Shown: positions 41,315 to 50,515 of the stretch, in pieces
Layout of the letters: every line of letters begins with the position of its first letter
Numbering within the stretch: position 1 is the stretch's first letter
From: Paucibacter sediminis
GTDB taxonomy: Bacteria > Pseudomonadota > Gammaproteobacteria > Burkholderiales > Burkholderiaceae_C
Direction: 5' to 3'
DNA: 64,000 nt
Assembly (NCBI RefSeq): GCF_030254645.1
Contig: NZ_CP116346.1
Location: 1,096,001 to 1,160,000, forward strand
The notes under the pieces: model-generated
What the model saw: only the letters and a program-made list of their open reading frames with translations
Told to the model about the DNA's origin: nothing
The model's database searches: none
Translations under genes and position numbers: made by a program

Positions 41315-42790
41315 TCAGGGGTGGGCAGCCATCACCTGGGCCACCGCGGCGGTCAGGCGCTTGCCATAGGGCACGTGCAGGAACTCGTTGGGGCCATGGG
41401 CATTGCTCTTGGGGCCCAGCACGCCGCAAACCATCATCTGCGCGCTCGGGAAGCCCTTCTGCAGCATGCTCATCAGCGGGATCGTGCCGCCCTGGCCGAT
41501 ATAGCCCACCGGCGCGCCGAAATGCGTCACGCTGGCAGCGTTGACCGCCTGCGACAGCCAGGGGCTCAGCTCGGGCGTGTTCCAGCCGGTGGCACCATAG
41601 GCACCCGCGCGGCCATCGGGCACGAAGGTGACCTTGGCGTTGTAGGGCGCGTTGTCCTCCAGCAGGGCCTTCAGGCGCAGCGCCGCCTCGTTGCCATCCA
41701 CCAGCGGCGGCAGGCGCAGCGAGAGCTTGAAGGCGGTGTAGGGGCGCAGCACATTGCCGGCGTTCTTGAGCTCGGGGAAGCCGTCCACACCCACCACCGA
41801 CAGGGTCGGCTTCCAGGTGCGGTTGAGCAGCACCTGCACCGGATCGGTGGTGACCGGCAGCACCGAGCCACCATCGGCACCGCAGGCCCAGGGCAGGCGC
41901 TTGTAGACCTCTTCACCCAGGATGGCGGCGGTGGCCTTGGCCTGCTCCAGGCGCACGCCCGGGATCTCGCAATGGAAGCTCTCGGGCAGCAGATTGCCGG
42001 TCTTGGAGTCTTCCAGGCGGTCCAGCACCTGGCGCAGGATGCGGAAGCTGGAAGGCACCACGCCCGAGCCGTCGCCGCTGTGGATGCCTTCGGTCAGCAC
42101 CTCCACCTTCAGCACGCCCGACACCATGCCGCGCAGCGAGGTGGTGAGCCAGAGCTGCTCGTAATTGCCGGCGCCCGAATCCAGGCACACCACCAGCGAG
42201 ACCTTGCCCAGGCGCTCCTTCAGCAGCTCGATATAGGCGGGCAGATCGTAGGAGCCGCTCTCCTCGCAGGTCTCGATGATGCCGACGCAGCGCGGGCGCG
42301 GGATGCCCTGCTTGTCCAGCGCCATGATGGCGGTAAGCGAGGCGTAGACCGCGTAGCCGTCGTCGGCGCCGCCGCGGCCATAAAGCTTGCCGTCCTCGTA
42401 CTTGGGCGTCCAGGGCCCCAGGTCGGCGCGCCAGCCATTGAACTCGGGCTGCTTGTCGAGGTGGCCGTAGAGCACGATGGTCTCGTCCGAGCCGGCCTTG
42501 GTGGCGGGCACCTCGAAGAAGATCACCGGCGTGCGACCGGGCAGGCGGATCACCTCGAGCGTGAGGCCGGCGACCTTCTTGCTCTCCACCCAGCTGGCGG
42601 CGTCGCGCAACACCTTCTCGATGTGGCCGTTGGCGGCCCAGTCGGCGTCGAACATCGGGCTCTTGGCCGGGATGGCGATGTACTGGGTCAGTGCCGGGAC
42701 GATCTCCTCGTCCCACATGCGGGCGGCGTAGTCACCCAGGGCGCTGGCCTCATCGGCCTGCAGCGGCAGCAACGGATCACGTGCGTTCAT
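41315..42790 (-). CDS. M20-family metallopeptidase (CNDP dipeptidase-like)
   Basis: Protein of 491 residues starting MNARDPLLPLQ. Binuclear zinc site motifs: LYGHLDKQPE, GRGGADDGYA and the catalytic glutamate pair in IETCEESGS; a dimerisation domain in the middle and a C-terminal zinc ligand (VLGPKSNAHGPNEFLHVPY). The length and GHLDKQPE pattern match the CNDP-type dipeptidase group, which hydrolyses small peptides such as carnosine. No signal peptide, so cytoplasmic. Preceded on the same strand by an alpha/beta hydrolase 43 bases away. Confidence 0.88.
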   Translation of the reverse strand: MNARDPLLPLQADEASALGDYAARMWDEEIVPALTQYIAIPAKSPMFDADWAANGHIEKVLRDAASWVESKKVAGLTLEVIRLPGRTPVIFFEVPATKAGSDETIVLYGHLDKQPEFNGWRADLGPWTPKYEDGKLYGRGGADDGYAVYASLTAIMALDKQGIPRPRCVGIIETCEESGSYDLPAYIELLKERLGKVSLVVCLDSGAGNYEQLWLTTSLRGMVSGVLKVEVLTEGIHSGDGSGVVPSSFRILRQVLDRLEDSKTGNLLPESFHCEIPGVRLEQAKATAAILGEEVYKRLPWACGADGGSVLPVTTDPVQVLLNRTWKPTLSVVGVDGFPELKNAGNVLRPYTAFKLSLRLPPLVDGNEAALRLKALLEDNAPYNAKVTFVPDGRAGAYGATGWNTPELSPWLSQAVNAASVTHFGAPVGYIGQGGTIPLMSMLQKGFPSAQMMVCGVLGPKSNAHGPNEFLHVPYGKRLTAAVAQVMAAHP

Positions 42791-42833
42791 CTCATGTCTC
42801 CTCGCGAGGGGTAACTCGCCTGAAGCAGAGATT

Positions 42834-43697
42834 CTAGAACTTGGACTCCAGCCAGGTCTGCAGGCGCTCGAACACCTGCTCCTTCTCGGGCTCATTGAAG
42901 ATCTCGTGGTAGAGGGCCGGGAAGACATGGCCCTGCACCACCGCCGGCGGTGCGGCGGCCACGAAATCGGCGCTGCCCTCGGGCGAGACGCAGCGATCGC
43001 TGCCGGCCCACAGCACCAGAGTCGGCAGGGTCCAGGCCTCGGCCTGGTCGCGCACCAGCTCGCCGCCATCGACGATGCTGCGCGCCAGCGTCGGCGTGAT
43101 GTGCTTGTGCACCAGCGGGTCCTGCACATAGGCCTGCACCACCGCGGCATCGCGCGAGATCCAGCTGGGCTTGAGCCCGTTGCCGGCGGCCAGGTGCGGC
43201 AGCAGCGGCAGGGCCACCGTCAGCAGCAGCTTCTGGAACGCGGACATGCCGGGGTCCAGCGCCGGCGAGCTCAGCACCAGGGCGTCGAGCGGGCGGAACC
43301 AGGTCGGCAGGCTGCCGGCCGCGGTGCCCAGCAGGCCACCGGCGGCAAAGCGCGCCGCCACCATGCCGCCCATGCTGTGGCCCAGCATCACCAGCGGGCC
43401 ACGGCCCAGCACCTCGTCGCCACGAGTCTGGTCGATCACCAGGGCCAGATCGTGCATCAGGCTGAGTTCGTCGGGCACGTCGCCGCGCGCGCCGCCCGAG
43501 GCGCCATGGCCACGCTGGTCGTAGCCCACCACATGCCAGCCCCATTGATTCAGGCGCGCCGCCACCTGCTCGTAGCGGCCGATATGCTCACCCAGGCCAT
43601 GCACGATCAGCACCGTGCCGCGCGCGGGATCGATGCCGGGTTTGGTCCATTGGCGCCAATGCAGGGGCAGGCCGTCGTGGGTCGTCAGGGGTCGCAT
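42834..43697 (-). CDS. Alpha/beta hydrolase, monoacylglycerol-lipase-like
   Basis: Protein of 287 residues. Motifs of the lysophospholipase/monoacylglycerol lipase group (Hydrolase_4): VLIVHGLGEHIGRYEQVAARL (oxyanion region), YDQRGHGASGG, the nucleophile GHSMGGMVAARF, and acid/His residues in LWAGSDRCVSPEG and ALYHEIFNEPEKEQV. Likely cleaves monoacylglycerols or lysolipids. No signal peptide. Probably co-transcribed with the downstream M20 peptidase; divergent from the dienoyl-CoA isomerase-like gene. Confidence 0.87.
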   Translation of the reverse strand: MRPLTTHDGLPLHWRQWTKPGIDPARGTVLIVHGLGEHIGRYEQVAARLNQWGWHVVGYDQRGHGASGGARGDVPDELSLMHDLALVIDQTRGDEVLGRGPLVMLGHSMGGMVAARFAAGGLLGTAAGSLPTWFRPLDALVLSSPALDPGMSAFQKLLLTVALPLLPHLAAGNGLKPSWISRDAAVVQAYVQDPLVHKHITPTLARSIVDGGELVRDQAEAWTLPTLVLWAGSDRCVSPEGSADFVAAAPPAVVQGHVFPALYHEIFNEPEKEQVFERLQTWLESKF

Positions 43698-43828
43698 GGC
43701 TGGCAGTGTAGGGACGCCACCCCGGCCGCCACCCCGGGGCTTCCCCCAGGCGCGGGAAACCCTGTCCCGGATTGGATAGACAGCTCTAGACCGCAGGGCC
43801 TAGGCTGCGCTCCGGACAAGGAGACCCC

Positions 43829-44665
43829 ATGAGCAACAACGAATTCTTCACCCTGAGCCAGCCGGAGCCGGGCCTGGCGCATCTGCAGTTCAACCAGCCC
43901 GAGCGCATGAACACCATGAGCCCGCGCTTCTTCCCGGCGCTGCGCGACGCGGTGCGCGCGCTCGACGACGCGGGCGAGACGCGCGTGCTGGTGATCTCAT
44001 CCACCGGCAAGCATTTCAGCGCCGGCATGGCGCTGGACACCTTCGCCGGCCAGGGCGCGATGCTGGACACCGGCAGCGCGCGCACGCGCCTGAGCTTCCA
44101 GGCCTCGCTGCGCCGCCTGATGGCTTGCTTCAGCGTCCTCGACGAGGTGCGCTTCCCGGTGCTGTGCGCCGTGCAGGGCGGCTGCATCGGCGGCGCGCTG
44201 GACCTGGCCGCCGCCTGCGACATGCGTTATTGCACGGCCGACGCCTTCTTCACCATCCAGGAGACGGTGATCGGCATGGCGGCCGACCTGGGCGTGCTGC
44301 AGCGCCTGCAAAAACTCATGCCCCAGGGCGCGGCGCGCGAGATGGCCTATACCGGCGAGCGCCTGCCGGCCGAGCGCGCGCTGGCCCTGGGCCTGGTGAA
44401 CGCGGTGCTGCCCGACCAGGCCGCGCTGCTGGAGCATGTGCTGGGCCTGGCGCGCAATATCGCCGCCAAGTCGCCGCTGGCGGTGGCCGGCAGCAAGGCG
44501 GCGCTGAACCATGCGCGCGACCATGGCGTGGACGCCTCGCTGGCGCATATGGCGGTGCTGCAGAGCGCCATCTTCGACACCGAGGAAATGGGCCGCGCAA
44601 TCATGGCCTGGAAGATGAAGCAGCCGGCCGGCTTTGCGCCGCTGGCCGAGATCGCCCAGGTCTAG
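43829..44665 (+). CDS. Enoyl-CoA hydratase/isomerase family, dienoyl-CoA isomerase-like
   Basis: Protein of 278 residues with the crotonase fold: GKHFSAGMALDTFA and VQGGCIGGALDLAAACDMRYC form the oxyanion and substrate pocket. The catalytic set is that of delta(3,5)-delta(2,4)-dienoyl-CoA isomerase (acids in ALDLAAACD, TIQETVIG and MAADLGVLQR) rather than of true hydratases, so it may help oxidise unsaturated fatty acids with odd double bonds. A good AAGGAGA precedes the ATG at 43829. Its stop overlaps the convergent kinase stop (CTAG). Confidence 0.88.
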   Translation: MSNNEFFTLSQPEPGLAHLQFNQPERMNTMSPRFFPALRDAVRALDDAGETRVLVISSTGKHFSAGMALDTFAGQGAMLDTGSARTRLSFQASLRRLMACFSVLDEVRFPVLCAVQGGCIGGALDLAAACDMRYCTADAFFTIQETVIGMAADLGVLQRLQKLMPQGAAREMAYTGERLPAERALALGLVNAVLPDQAALLEHVLGLARNIAAKSPLAVAGSKAALNHARDHGVDASLAHMAVLQSAIFDTEEMGRAIMAWKMKQPAGFAPLAEIAQV

Positions 44666-45873
44666 GGCCGGTGCAGCGGCAGGCGGATCACGAAGGCCTG
44701 GCCCTCGCAGACCGCCGATCCACCATGGCGCTGCGCAATCTGGCGCACCAGCGCCAGCCCCAGGCCCGAGCCCGTGGCGCGCGTGTCGCCGCGGTAGAAG
44801 GGTTCGAACACCGCCTCGCGCTGCGCCTCGGGCACGCCCGGGCCGGCGTCGCTGACGCGGATGACGGCTTCGCCGCCACTCGCGCTGAGCTGCACCCGCG
44901 TGGGCGGCTGGCCATGCCGCTCGGCGTTCTCCAGCAGATTGCGCAAGAGGCGCCGCAGCAGGCGCGCATCCGCGCGCAGTGGCAGGCTTGCGCCTTCGAG
45001 CCGCACCTCGGTGCGCGCGGCGGCCAGCTCGGCCGCCAGCGCCAGCAGGTCGAGTTCCTCCAGCTGCAGCGGCTCGTTCACCGCGTCCAGCCGGCTGGCC
45101 AGCAGGATCTCGTCGATCAGGCGGTCCAGCTCGGCAATGTCCTGCTCCAGGCCGGCACGGCGGCGCGGCTCCACCGCGTCCTTCACCAGCTCCAGCGCCA
45201 GCTGGATGCGCGTGAGCGGCGTGCGCAGCTCGTGCGATGCATGCGCCAGCAAGGCCTTGTGCGCACCCACCAGCTGCTCGATGCGCGCGGCCGCGTCATT
45301 GAAACGTTGGGCCAGGCGCGCCACCTCGTCGCGCCCCTCCACCGCCACGCGCGCCGAGAGCTCGCCCGCCCCCAGCCGCTCCACCCCCTGCTGCAGGCGT
45401 TCGAGCCGGCGCGTCAGCTGGCGCACGATGGGAAAGGCCAGCAGGCCCACCAGCAGCGCAAGCAGCAGCATCACGCCATGCAGGCCCAGGCCCAGGGCGG
45501 GCGGGCCGAGGGCCCAACGCAGGCGCACCAGCAGCACGCGCCCATCGGGCAGCGGCAGGCGGTAGCGCCCCCAGCGCCGGCCCGGCGGCGCCTGGCCGAC
45601 CTGGGCCAGGGTCTGGCCCTGCGCGTCATAGAGCGTGGCATGCTCGCTCACACCCTCGGCCAGGCGCTGCAGGCCGGCCTGCTGCTCGGCCGGCGGCGCC
45701 GCGGCCGCGGGCAGGGCGTTCTGCACCAGCCGGCCCATCAGCTGCAGGGCCACGTCCATGGGCCCGCCCTCGCGGTGCCACAGCGCCACGCTCACCAGGG
45801 CCAGCACGATCAGGCAGGCCAGCAGCGCCAGGTAGAAGCGCAGATAGAGCCGGGGCAACAGGCGATTCAGCAT
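44662..45873 (-). CDS. Sensor histidine kinase (CpxA-like)
   Basis: Protein of 403 residues. Two membrane helices (YLRFYLALLACLIVLALVSVAL near 10-32 and GVMLLLALLVGLLAF near 133-149) around a short periplasmic domain, then HAMP, phospho-acceptor His214 (ASHELRTPLTRIQLALELV) and an ATPase domain (NLLENAERHG, VSDAGPGVP, GSGLGLALV). Encoded immediately after its OmpR-type regulator with an ATGA overlap, and with a CpxP/Spy-like gene first in the operon, so it looks like an envelope-stress system. Confidence 0.9.
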   Translation of the reverse strand: MLNRLLPRLYLRFYLALLACLIVLALVSVALWHREGGPMDVALQLMGRLVQNALPAAAAPPAEQQAGLQRLAEGVSEHATLYDAQGQTLAQVGQAPPGRRWGRYRLPLPDGRVLLVRLRWALGPPALGLGLHGVMLLLALLVGLLAFPIVRQLTRRLERLQQGVERLGAGELSARVAVEGRDEVARLAQRFNDAAARIEQLVGAHKALLAHASHELRTPLTRIQLALELVKDAVEPRRRAGLEQDIAELDRLIDEILLASRLDAVNEPLQLEELDLLALAAELAAARTEVRLEGASLPLRADARLLRRLLRNLLENAERHGQPPTRVQLSASGGEAVIRVSDAGPGVPEAQREAVFEPFYRGDTRATGSGLGLALVRQIAQRHGGSAVCEGQAFVIRLPLHRP

Positions 45874-46589
45874 CAGTCTTGCTGCCTGGCGAACACATAG
45901 CCGCTGCCGCGCACGGTGATGATGCGGCGCGGCTGCTTGGGATCGGTCTCGATGGCGGCACGCAGGCGCGACATGTGCAGGTCGATGCTGCGGTCGCTGG
46001 CCTCCAGTTTTTCGCCCGTCATCAGGTCCAGCAGGCGTTCGCGCGAGAGCACGCGGCCGGCGTTCTGGGCCAGCGCCAGCAGCAGGCTGAACTGGCTGGC
46101 CGAGAGCTCGCACACCGCGCCGTCCAGGTAGGCGGCGCGCGCCGCCGGGTCGATCTCCAGGCGGCCGAAGCGCAGCGGCTGGTCGGCCGGCAGCAGGCCG
46201 CCGTGGCGGCGCCGCAGGATGGCGCGCAAGCGCGCCAGCAGCTCGCGCGGCACGAAGGGCTTGGCGAGGTAATCGTCGGCACCGATCTCCAGCCCGACCA
46301 CGCGGTCGAAGGCATCGCCGCGTGCGGTGAGCATCAGCACCGGCACGTCGGAGCGCGCACGCAGCTGGCGGCACAGGTCCAGCCCGTCCATATCGGGCAG
46401 GCTGAGGTCCAGCAGCACCGCGTCGAAGGCCTGCCGGGCCAGCGCCTCCAGGGCCGCGCTGCCCAGCCCGGCCACGCTGACCCGGTAGCCGGCCGCACCG
46501 AGATACTCGCCGAGCATCTCGGCCAGCGCCGGATCGTCTTCCACGACCAGGAGCTGTTCAAAGCTGCGTGCGGGGCCGGCTTCCAGCAT
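45873..46589 (-). CDS. OmpR-family response regulator (CpxR-like)
   Basis: Protein of 238 residues from the ATG at 46589. Receiver with Asp61 (DAVLLDLSLPDMDGLDLC), switch region VLMLTARGDAFDRV and KPFVPRELLAR, then a winged-helix DNA-binding domain (LSASQFSLLLALAQNAGRVLSRERLLDLM). Partner of the kinase that follows. The preceding Spy-like gene ends 5 bases before this start, so the three genes form one operon. Confidence 0.93.
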   Translation of the reverse strand: MLEAGPARSFEQLLVVEDDPALAEMLGEYLGAAGYRVSVAGLGSAALEALARQAFDAVLLDLSLPDMDGLDLCRQLRARSDVPVLMLTARGDAFDRVVGLEIGADDYLAKPFVPRELLARLRAILRRRHGGLLPADQPLRFGRLEIDPAARAAYLDGAVCELSASQFSLLLALAQNAGRVLSRERLLDLMTGEKLEASDRSIDLHMSRLRAAIETDPKQPRRIITVRGSGYVFARQQD

Positions 46590-46594
46590 CGGCG

Positions 46595-47131
46595 TCAGCC
46601 CTGCTTGGGCGCGTGGTGCTTGCCCAGATGGTCGACCAGCTGCTGGCGCTGCGCCGGCGTGAGCTGGTCCCCCACATCGGCCACCAGCTGCACCAGGCGG
46701 CGCGAGGCCTGGTCGGCCAGCTGCAGATGGCGCTGGCGTGCCTGCTCCAGCGCGTTGCGGTCCAGCGGCGTCTGGGCCAGCAATTGCAGGGCCTGGGTAT
46801 GGGCCTCGTGCAGCTGCCGGTGCATGGGCAGCAGGTCGGTGACGGCCTGCTTCACGAGCGGATCGATCTGGGTCTGCTGCGCCGCGTTGACGTTGAGCTC
46901 GCTGTAGAGCCTGGCCAGCATGCGGTCCACATGCTTGGCTGCCTGCTCCGGGCTGCCGATGGCATGGCGCCCGTGCAGATGCGGCGCGCCGCTGGCCACC
47001 GCGGCAACGCCAGCGGTGAGCGCGGCACCGGCCACGAAGGCGGCAATCACGCTGCCCTTGAAGAAGCGGCGCAGCGAGCGGCGCGCGGGGGTGGAGGAGG
47101 ATGGGCTGTTGTCCATGATGGTGACTTTCAT
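46595..47131 (-). CDS. CpxP/Spy-like periplasmic protein (LTXXQ type)
   Basis: Protein of 178 residues from the ATG at 47131; a second ATG five codons later and another upstream are alternatives. A signal-anchor or signal peptide (FFKGSVIAAFVAGAALTAGVAAVASG) precedes a helical, charged periplasmic part with two LTxxQ-like repeats (NVNAAQQTQI and QLTPAQRQQLVDHL), the pattern of CpxP, Spy and zinc-resistance proteins. Such proteins bind unfolded proteins or metal and dampen the Cpx kinase. First gene of the Cpx-like operon. Confidence 0.82.
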   Translation of the reverse strand: MKVTIMDNSPSSSTPARRSLRRFFKGSVIAAFVAGAALTAGVAAVASGAPHLHGRHAIGSPEQAAKHVDRMLARLYSELNVNAAQQTQIDPLVKQAVTDLLPMHRQLHEAHTQALQLLAQTPLDRNALEQARQRHLQLADQASRRLVQLVADVGDQLTPAQRQQLVDHLGKHHAPKQG

Positions 47132-47295
47132 AGCGAGGGGAGGCAACAATCCAAGCGGTGCAGGCCGCCCATTGTGGCGCCCTCACCGATTGCAGCCAGG
47201 AGGCCGGGGCCGCCTGGTCATGTCGCCACTGTGGAGCGCCCAGCTCGCAGCCCCATGTGATCGCGGTAAAGATTTGTACGGCATGATGCTGGGCC

Positions 47296-48258
47296 ATGAG
47301 CGAAGCCCCGATCGAACTGCTGCCACCCGACATCAGCCCCTATCGCCACAGCGCCAGCGGCGTCGATTACGTCCATGTGCTGGACTCCGGCCGGCCCGGC
47401 CCCACGGTGATGGTGCAGGCGCTCACCCATGGCAACGAGCTGTGCGGCGCGCTCGCGCTGGACTGGCTGTTCCAGCAGGGCATGGGTCGCAGCCTGCAAC
47501 CCCTGCAGGGCCGGCTGATCCTCAGCTTTGCCAATGTGGCCGCCTTCGAGCGCTTCGACCCGGCCGACCCGAACGCCTCGCGCTGCGTGGACGAGGACCT
47601 CAACCGCGTCTGGGCCGACGCGGTGCTGTTCGGCCCGCGCGATTCGCTGGAGCTGCGCCGGGCGCGCCAGCTGCAGCCCTTTGTCGACGCGGCCGACTAT
47701 CTGTTCGACATCCATTCCATGCAGGACGCCTGCCGGCCGCTGATGGTGTGCGGCCTGCTGGACAAGGGCGCCGACTTCGCCTGCCGGCTGGGCATGCCCG
47801 GCGATCTGCTGATCGACACCGGCCACCCCTCGGGCCTGCGCATGCGCGACCGCGGCGGCTTTGGCGACCCGGCCAGCGCCAGGAATGCGCTGCTGATCGA
47901 ATGCGGCCAGCATTGGGAGCGCAGCGCGGTGGAGGTGGCGATCGACGGCTTGCTGCGCTTTCTGCGCCTCACCGGCATGGTGGATGCGGCCTGGGCCGAG
48001 GCGCGCCTGCGCCTGCCGCTGCCGGCGCTGCAGCACCGCATCCGCGTCAACCAGGCCGTGACGGCGCTGAGCAGCGACTTCCACTTCCTGTTCCCGGTGC
48101 GCGGCCTGGACGTGATCGCCCGGGCCGGCACGCCCTATGCGCAGGACGGCGAGACCATTTTCAGCACCGAGTTCGACAACACCGTGCTGGTGATGCCCTC
48201 GATGAAGCACGGCCTGCCGGGCAACACCATGGTGCGGCTGGGCCGCTTCGAGAGCTGA
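47296..48258 (+). CDS. M14/AstE-like succinylglutamate desuccinylase/aspartoacylase family protein
   Basis: Protein of 320 residues. Zinc site of the AstE/AspA family: His45 and Glu48 in LTHGNELCGA, plus LFDIHSMQ (third ligand), and an EDLNRVWAD segment typical of the group. It hydrolyses an amide or ester of an acylated amino acid in characterised relatives; the substrate here is unknown and no arginine-catabolism genes are nearby. The promoter region is divergent from the CpxP-like gene. Its stop is immediately followed by the convergent VOC stop in a TGATCA palindrome. Confidence 0.82.
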   Translation: MSEAPIELLPPDISPYRHSASGVDYVHVLDSGRPGPTVMVQALTHGNELCGALALDWLFQQGMGRSLQPLQGRLILSFANVAAFERFDPADPNASRCVDEDLNRVWADAVLFGPRDSLELRRARQLQPFVDAADYLFDIHSMQDACRPLMVCGLLDKGADFACRLGMPGDLLIDTGHPSGLRMRDRGGFGDPASARNALLIECGQHWERSAVEVAIDGLLRFLRLTGMVDAAWAEARLRLPLPALQHRIRVNQAVTALSSDFHFLFPVRGLDVIARAGTPYAQDGETIFSTEFDNTVLVMPSMKHGLPGNTMVRLGRFES

Positions 48259-48627
48259 TCAGCCGACCACGAAGGCGTTCAGCTTGTTGCCGTCGAGATC
48301 GCGGAAGTAGGCGGCGTAGAAGCCCTCGCCGCGCGGGCCCGGTGCGCCCTCGTCCTTGCCGCCCAGGGCCAGGGCCTTGGCATGCACGGCCTTGACCTTG
48401 TCCTGGCTGTCCACCACCAGGGCCACCATCACGCCATTGCCGACCGTGGCCGGCTGGCCGTCGAAGGGCAGCATCACGCCGAAGCCGGGCTTGTCCATGC
48501 CCGTGCCCCAGGCATAGCCGCGGCCGAAATCCATCATGCGCTTGACGCCGATGACGGCGAACAACTCGTCGTAGAAGGCCGCGGCGCGCGGCAGGTCGTT
48601 GGTGCCCAGGGTGGTGTAGCCGATCAT
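48259..48627 (-). CDS. VOC-family (glyoxalase/bleomycin-resistance-like) protein
   Basis: Protein of 122 residues with the VOC fold: MIGYTTLGTNDLPRAAAFYDELFAVIG at the start, then GVMLPFDGQPATVGNGVMVALVV and EGFYAAYFRDLDGNKLNAFVV, the typical ending of the family. VOC proteins include metal-dependent lyases, dioxygenases and drug-binding proteins; the substrate is not identifiable. It lies 21 bases downstream of metW on the same strand. Confidence 0.82.
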   Translation of the reverse strand: MIGYTTLGTNDLPRAAAFYDELFAVIGVKRMMDFGRGYAWGTGMDKPGFGVMLPFDGQPATVGNGVMVALVVDSQDKVKAVHAKALALGGKDEGAPGPRGEGFYAAYFRDLDGNKLNAFVVG

Positions 48628-48648
48628 GCAAAGCTCCCGTGAAGTGGT

Positions 48649-49229
<581 letters not shown>

Positions 49230-49233
<4 letters not shown>

Positions 49234-50363
49234 GCCACCACCTCGCCGGCAATGCGCTGGAAGTAGGCGCGCAGCACGCCGTGGTAACGCGGATCCTCCA
49301 GCAGGAAGGCATCGTGGCCATGCGGTGCGTCGATCTCCGCATAGGAGACATCGAGCTTGTTGTCGAGCAGAGCCTTGACGATCTCGCGCGAGCGCGCCGG
49401 CGAGAAGCGCCAGTCGGTCGTGAAGCTGGCGAGCAGGAATTTGCAGCGCGCGCTGGCAAAGGTGCGCGAGAGGTCGCCTCCCTGCTCGCGCGCCGGGTCG
49501 AAATAGTCGAGCGCGCGCGTGATCAGCAGATAGGTGTTGGCGTCGAAGTAGTCGCTGAACTTGTCGCCCTGGTAGCGCAGATAGCTCTCGATCTGGAACT
49601 CGATGTCCTGGGTCGAATAGCCCAGTTCAGCGGCGCGCATCTGGCGTCCGAACTTCTGCTCCATCACATCGTCGCTGAGGTAGGTGATGTGGCCGATCAT
49701 GCGCGCCACGCGCAGGCCGCGCTTGGGCACCACGCCATGCTGGTAGAAATGGCCGCCGTGAAAATCGGGGTCGGTGATGATGGCGCGGCGCGCCACTTCG
49801 TTGAAGGCGATGTTCTGCGCCGACAGACAGGGCGCGGTGGCGATGGCGATGCAGTGGCGCAGCCGCGCCGGGTAGCGCAGCGCCCAGTCCAGCGCCTGCA
49901 TGCCGCCCAGCGAGCCGCCCAGCACGGCGGCCAGCTGGGTGATGCCCAGCTGATCGAGCACGCGCGCCTGGGCGTCCACCCAGTCCTGCACCGTCACCAC
50001 CGGGAAATCCGCACCGTAGACGCGGCCCGTGTCCGGGTTGCTATGCATGGGCCCGGTGGAGCCAAAGCAGGAGCCGAGGTTGTTGATGCCGATGACGAAG
50101 AACTTGTCGGTGTCCAGCGGCTTGCCCGGGCCCACCAGGTTGTCCCACCAGCCCTCGCTCTTGTCCTCGCCCGCGTAGACCCCGGCCACATGATGGCTGG
50201 CGTTCAGCGCATGGCACACCAGCACCGCATTGCTGCGCGCCGCGTTCAGCTGGCCATAGGTCTCGTAGACCAGTTCGTAGTCGCGTATCTGTGCGCCGCT
50301 GCGCAGCGGCAGCGGCTGCGCGAAGCTCATGCGCTGTGGCGTCACCGCCCCTAGCTGACCCAT
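49230..50363 (-). CDS. metX: Homoserine O-acyltransferase MetX
   Basis: Protein of 377 residues. Acylates homoserine (acetyl- or succinyl-CoA; the two cannot be told reliably by eye) in methionine synthesis. Alpha/beta-hydrolase fold with the nucleophile Ser151 in [15 protein letters not shown], the acid in [10 protein letters not shown] and the His in [10 protein letters not shown]; the [13 protein letters not shown] and [13 protein letters not shown] blocks are typical. The start ATG at 50363 follows a 130-base leader containing a SAM-II-type riboswitch and a terminator, so expression should fall when SAM is abundant. Confidence 0.96.
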
Positions 50364-50374
50364 CTCATGCCCTC

Positions 50375-50420
50375 AGAAAAAACAAATCCGGCGCCGCCTC
50401 GATCATTGCGGACGCCGGAA
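50375..50420 (-). terminator. Riboswitch-controlled intrinsic terminator before metX
   Basis: In the metX leader TCCGGCGTCCGC (plus 50408-50419) pairs with GCGGCGCCGGA (plus 50387-50397) with one bulge and a 10-nt loop, followed by TTTGTTTTTT on the minus strand, 12 bases before the start codon. Its 5' arm is also complementary to part of the upstream aptamer (50460-50471 with 50405-50416), giving an antiterminator alternative. Confidence 0.85.
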
Positions 50421-50438
50421 GCTGCTGGCCTGCGGGCG

Positions 50439-50489
50439 CCCTTTTAGCGGCATTTTTAGAGCGCCCGCAATCCGGAACAAATCGGCGCT
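50439..50489 (-). ncRNA. SAM-II-type S-adenosylmethionine riboswitch aptamer
   Basis: Minus-strand leader RNA of metX. It matches the known SAM-II layout element by element: P1 5' strand AGCGCC (50484-50489), loop L1 beginning GAUUUG and ending AUUGCG (50466-50483), P1 3' strand GGCGCU (50460-50465), then CUAAAAAUGCCGCUAAAAGG (start of the 3' tail). SAM-II metX RNA has the same GAUUU...AUUGC loop and a tail with AUG..GCUAAAA-GGG. L1 GCG can pair with the tail's CGC to form the H-type pseudoknot. P1 is a perfect 6-bp helix. The metX context is a classical SAM-II target. Confidence 0.85.
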
Positions 50490-50498
50490 ATGGGCCGG

Positions 50499-50504
50499 AT
50501 TATA
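50499..50504 (-). promoter_or_regulatory. -10 element of the metX promoter
   Basis: A consensus TATAAT on the minus strand places the transcript start a few bases before the aptamer (around 50492). The -35 region 17 bases upstream (GATCAG, within the chemoreceptor 3' end) is poor. Confidence 0.55.
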
Positions 50505-50515
50505 GAAGCGGCGGC

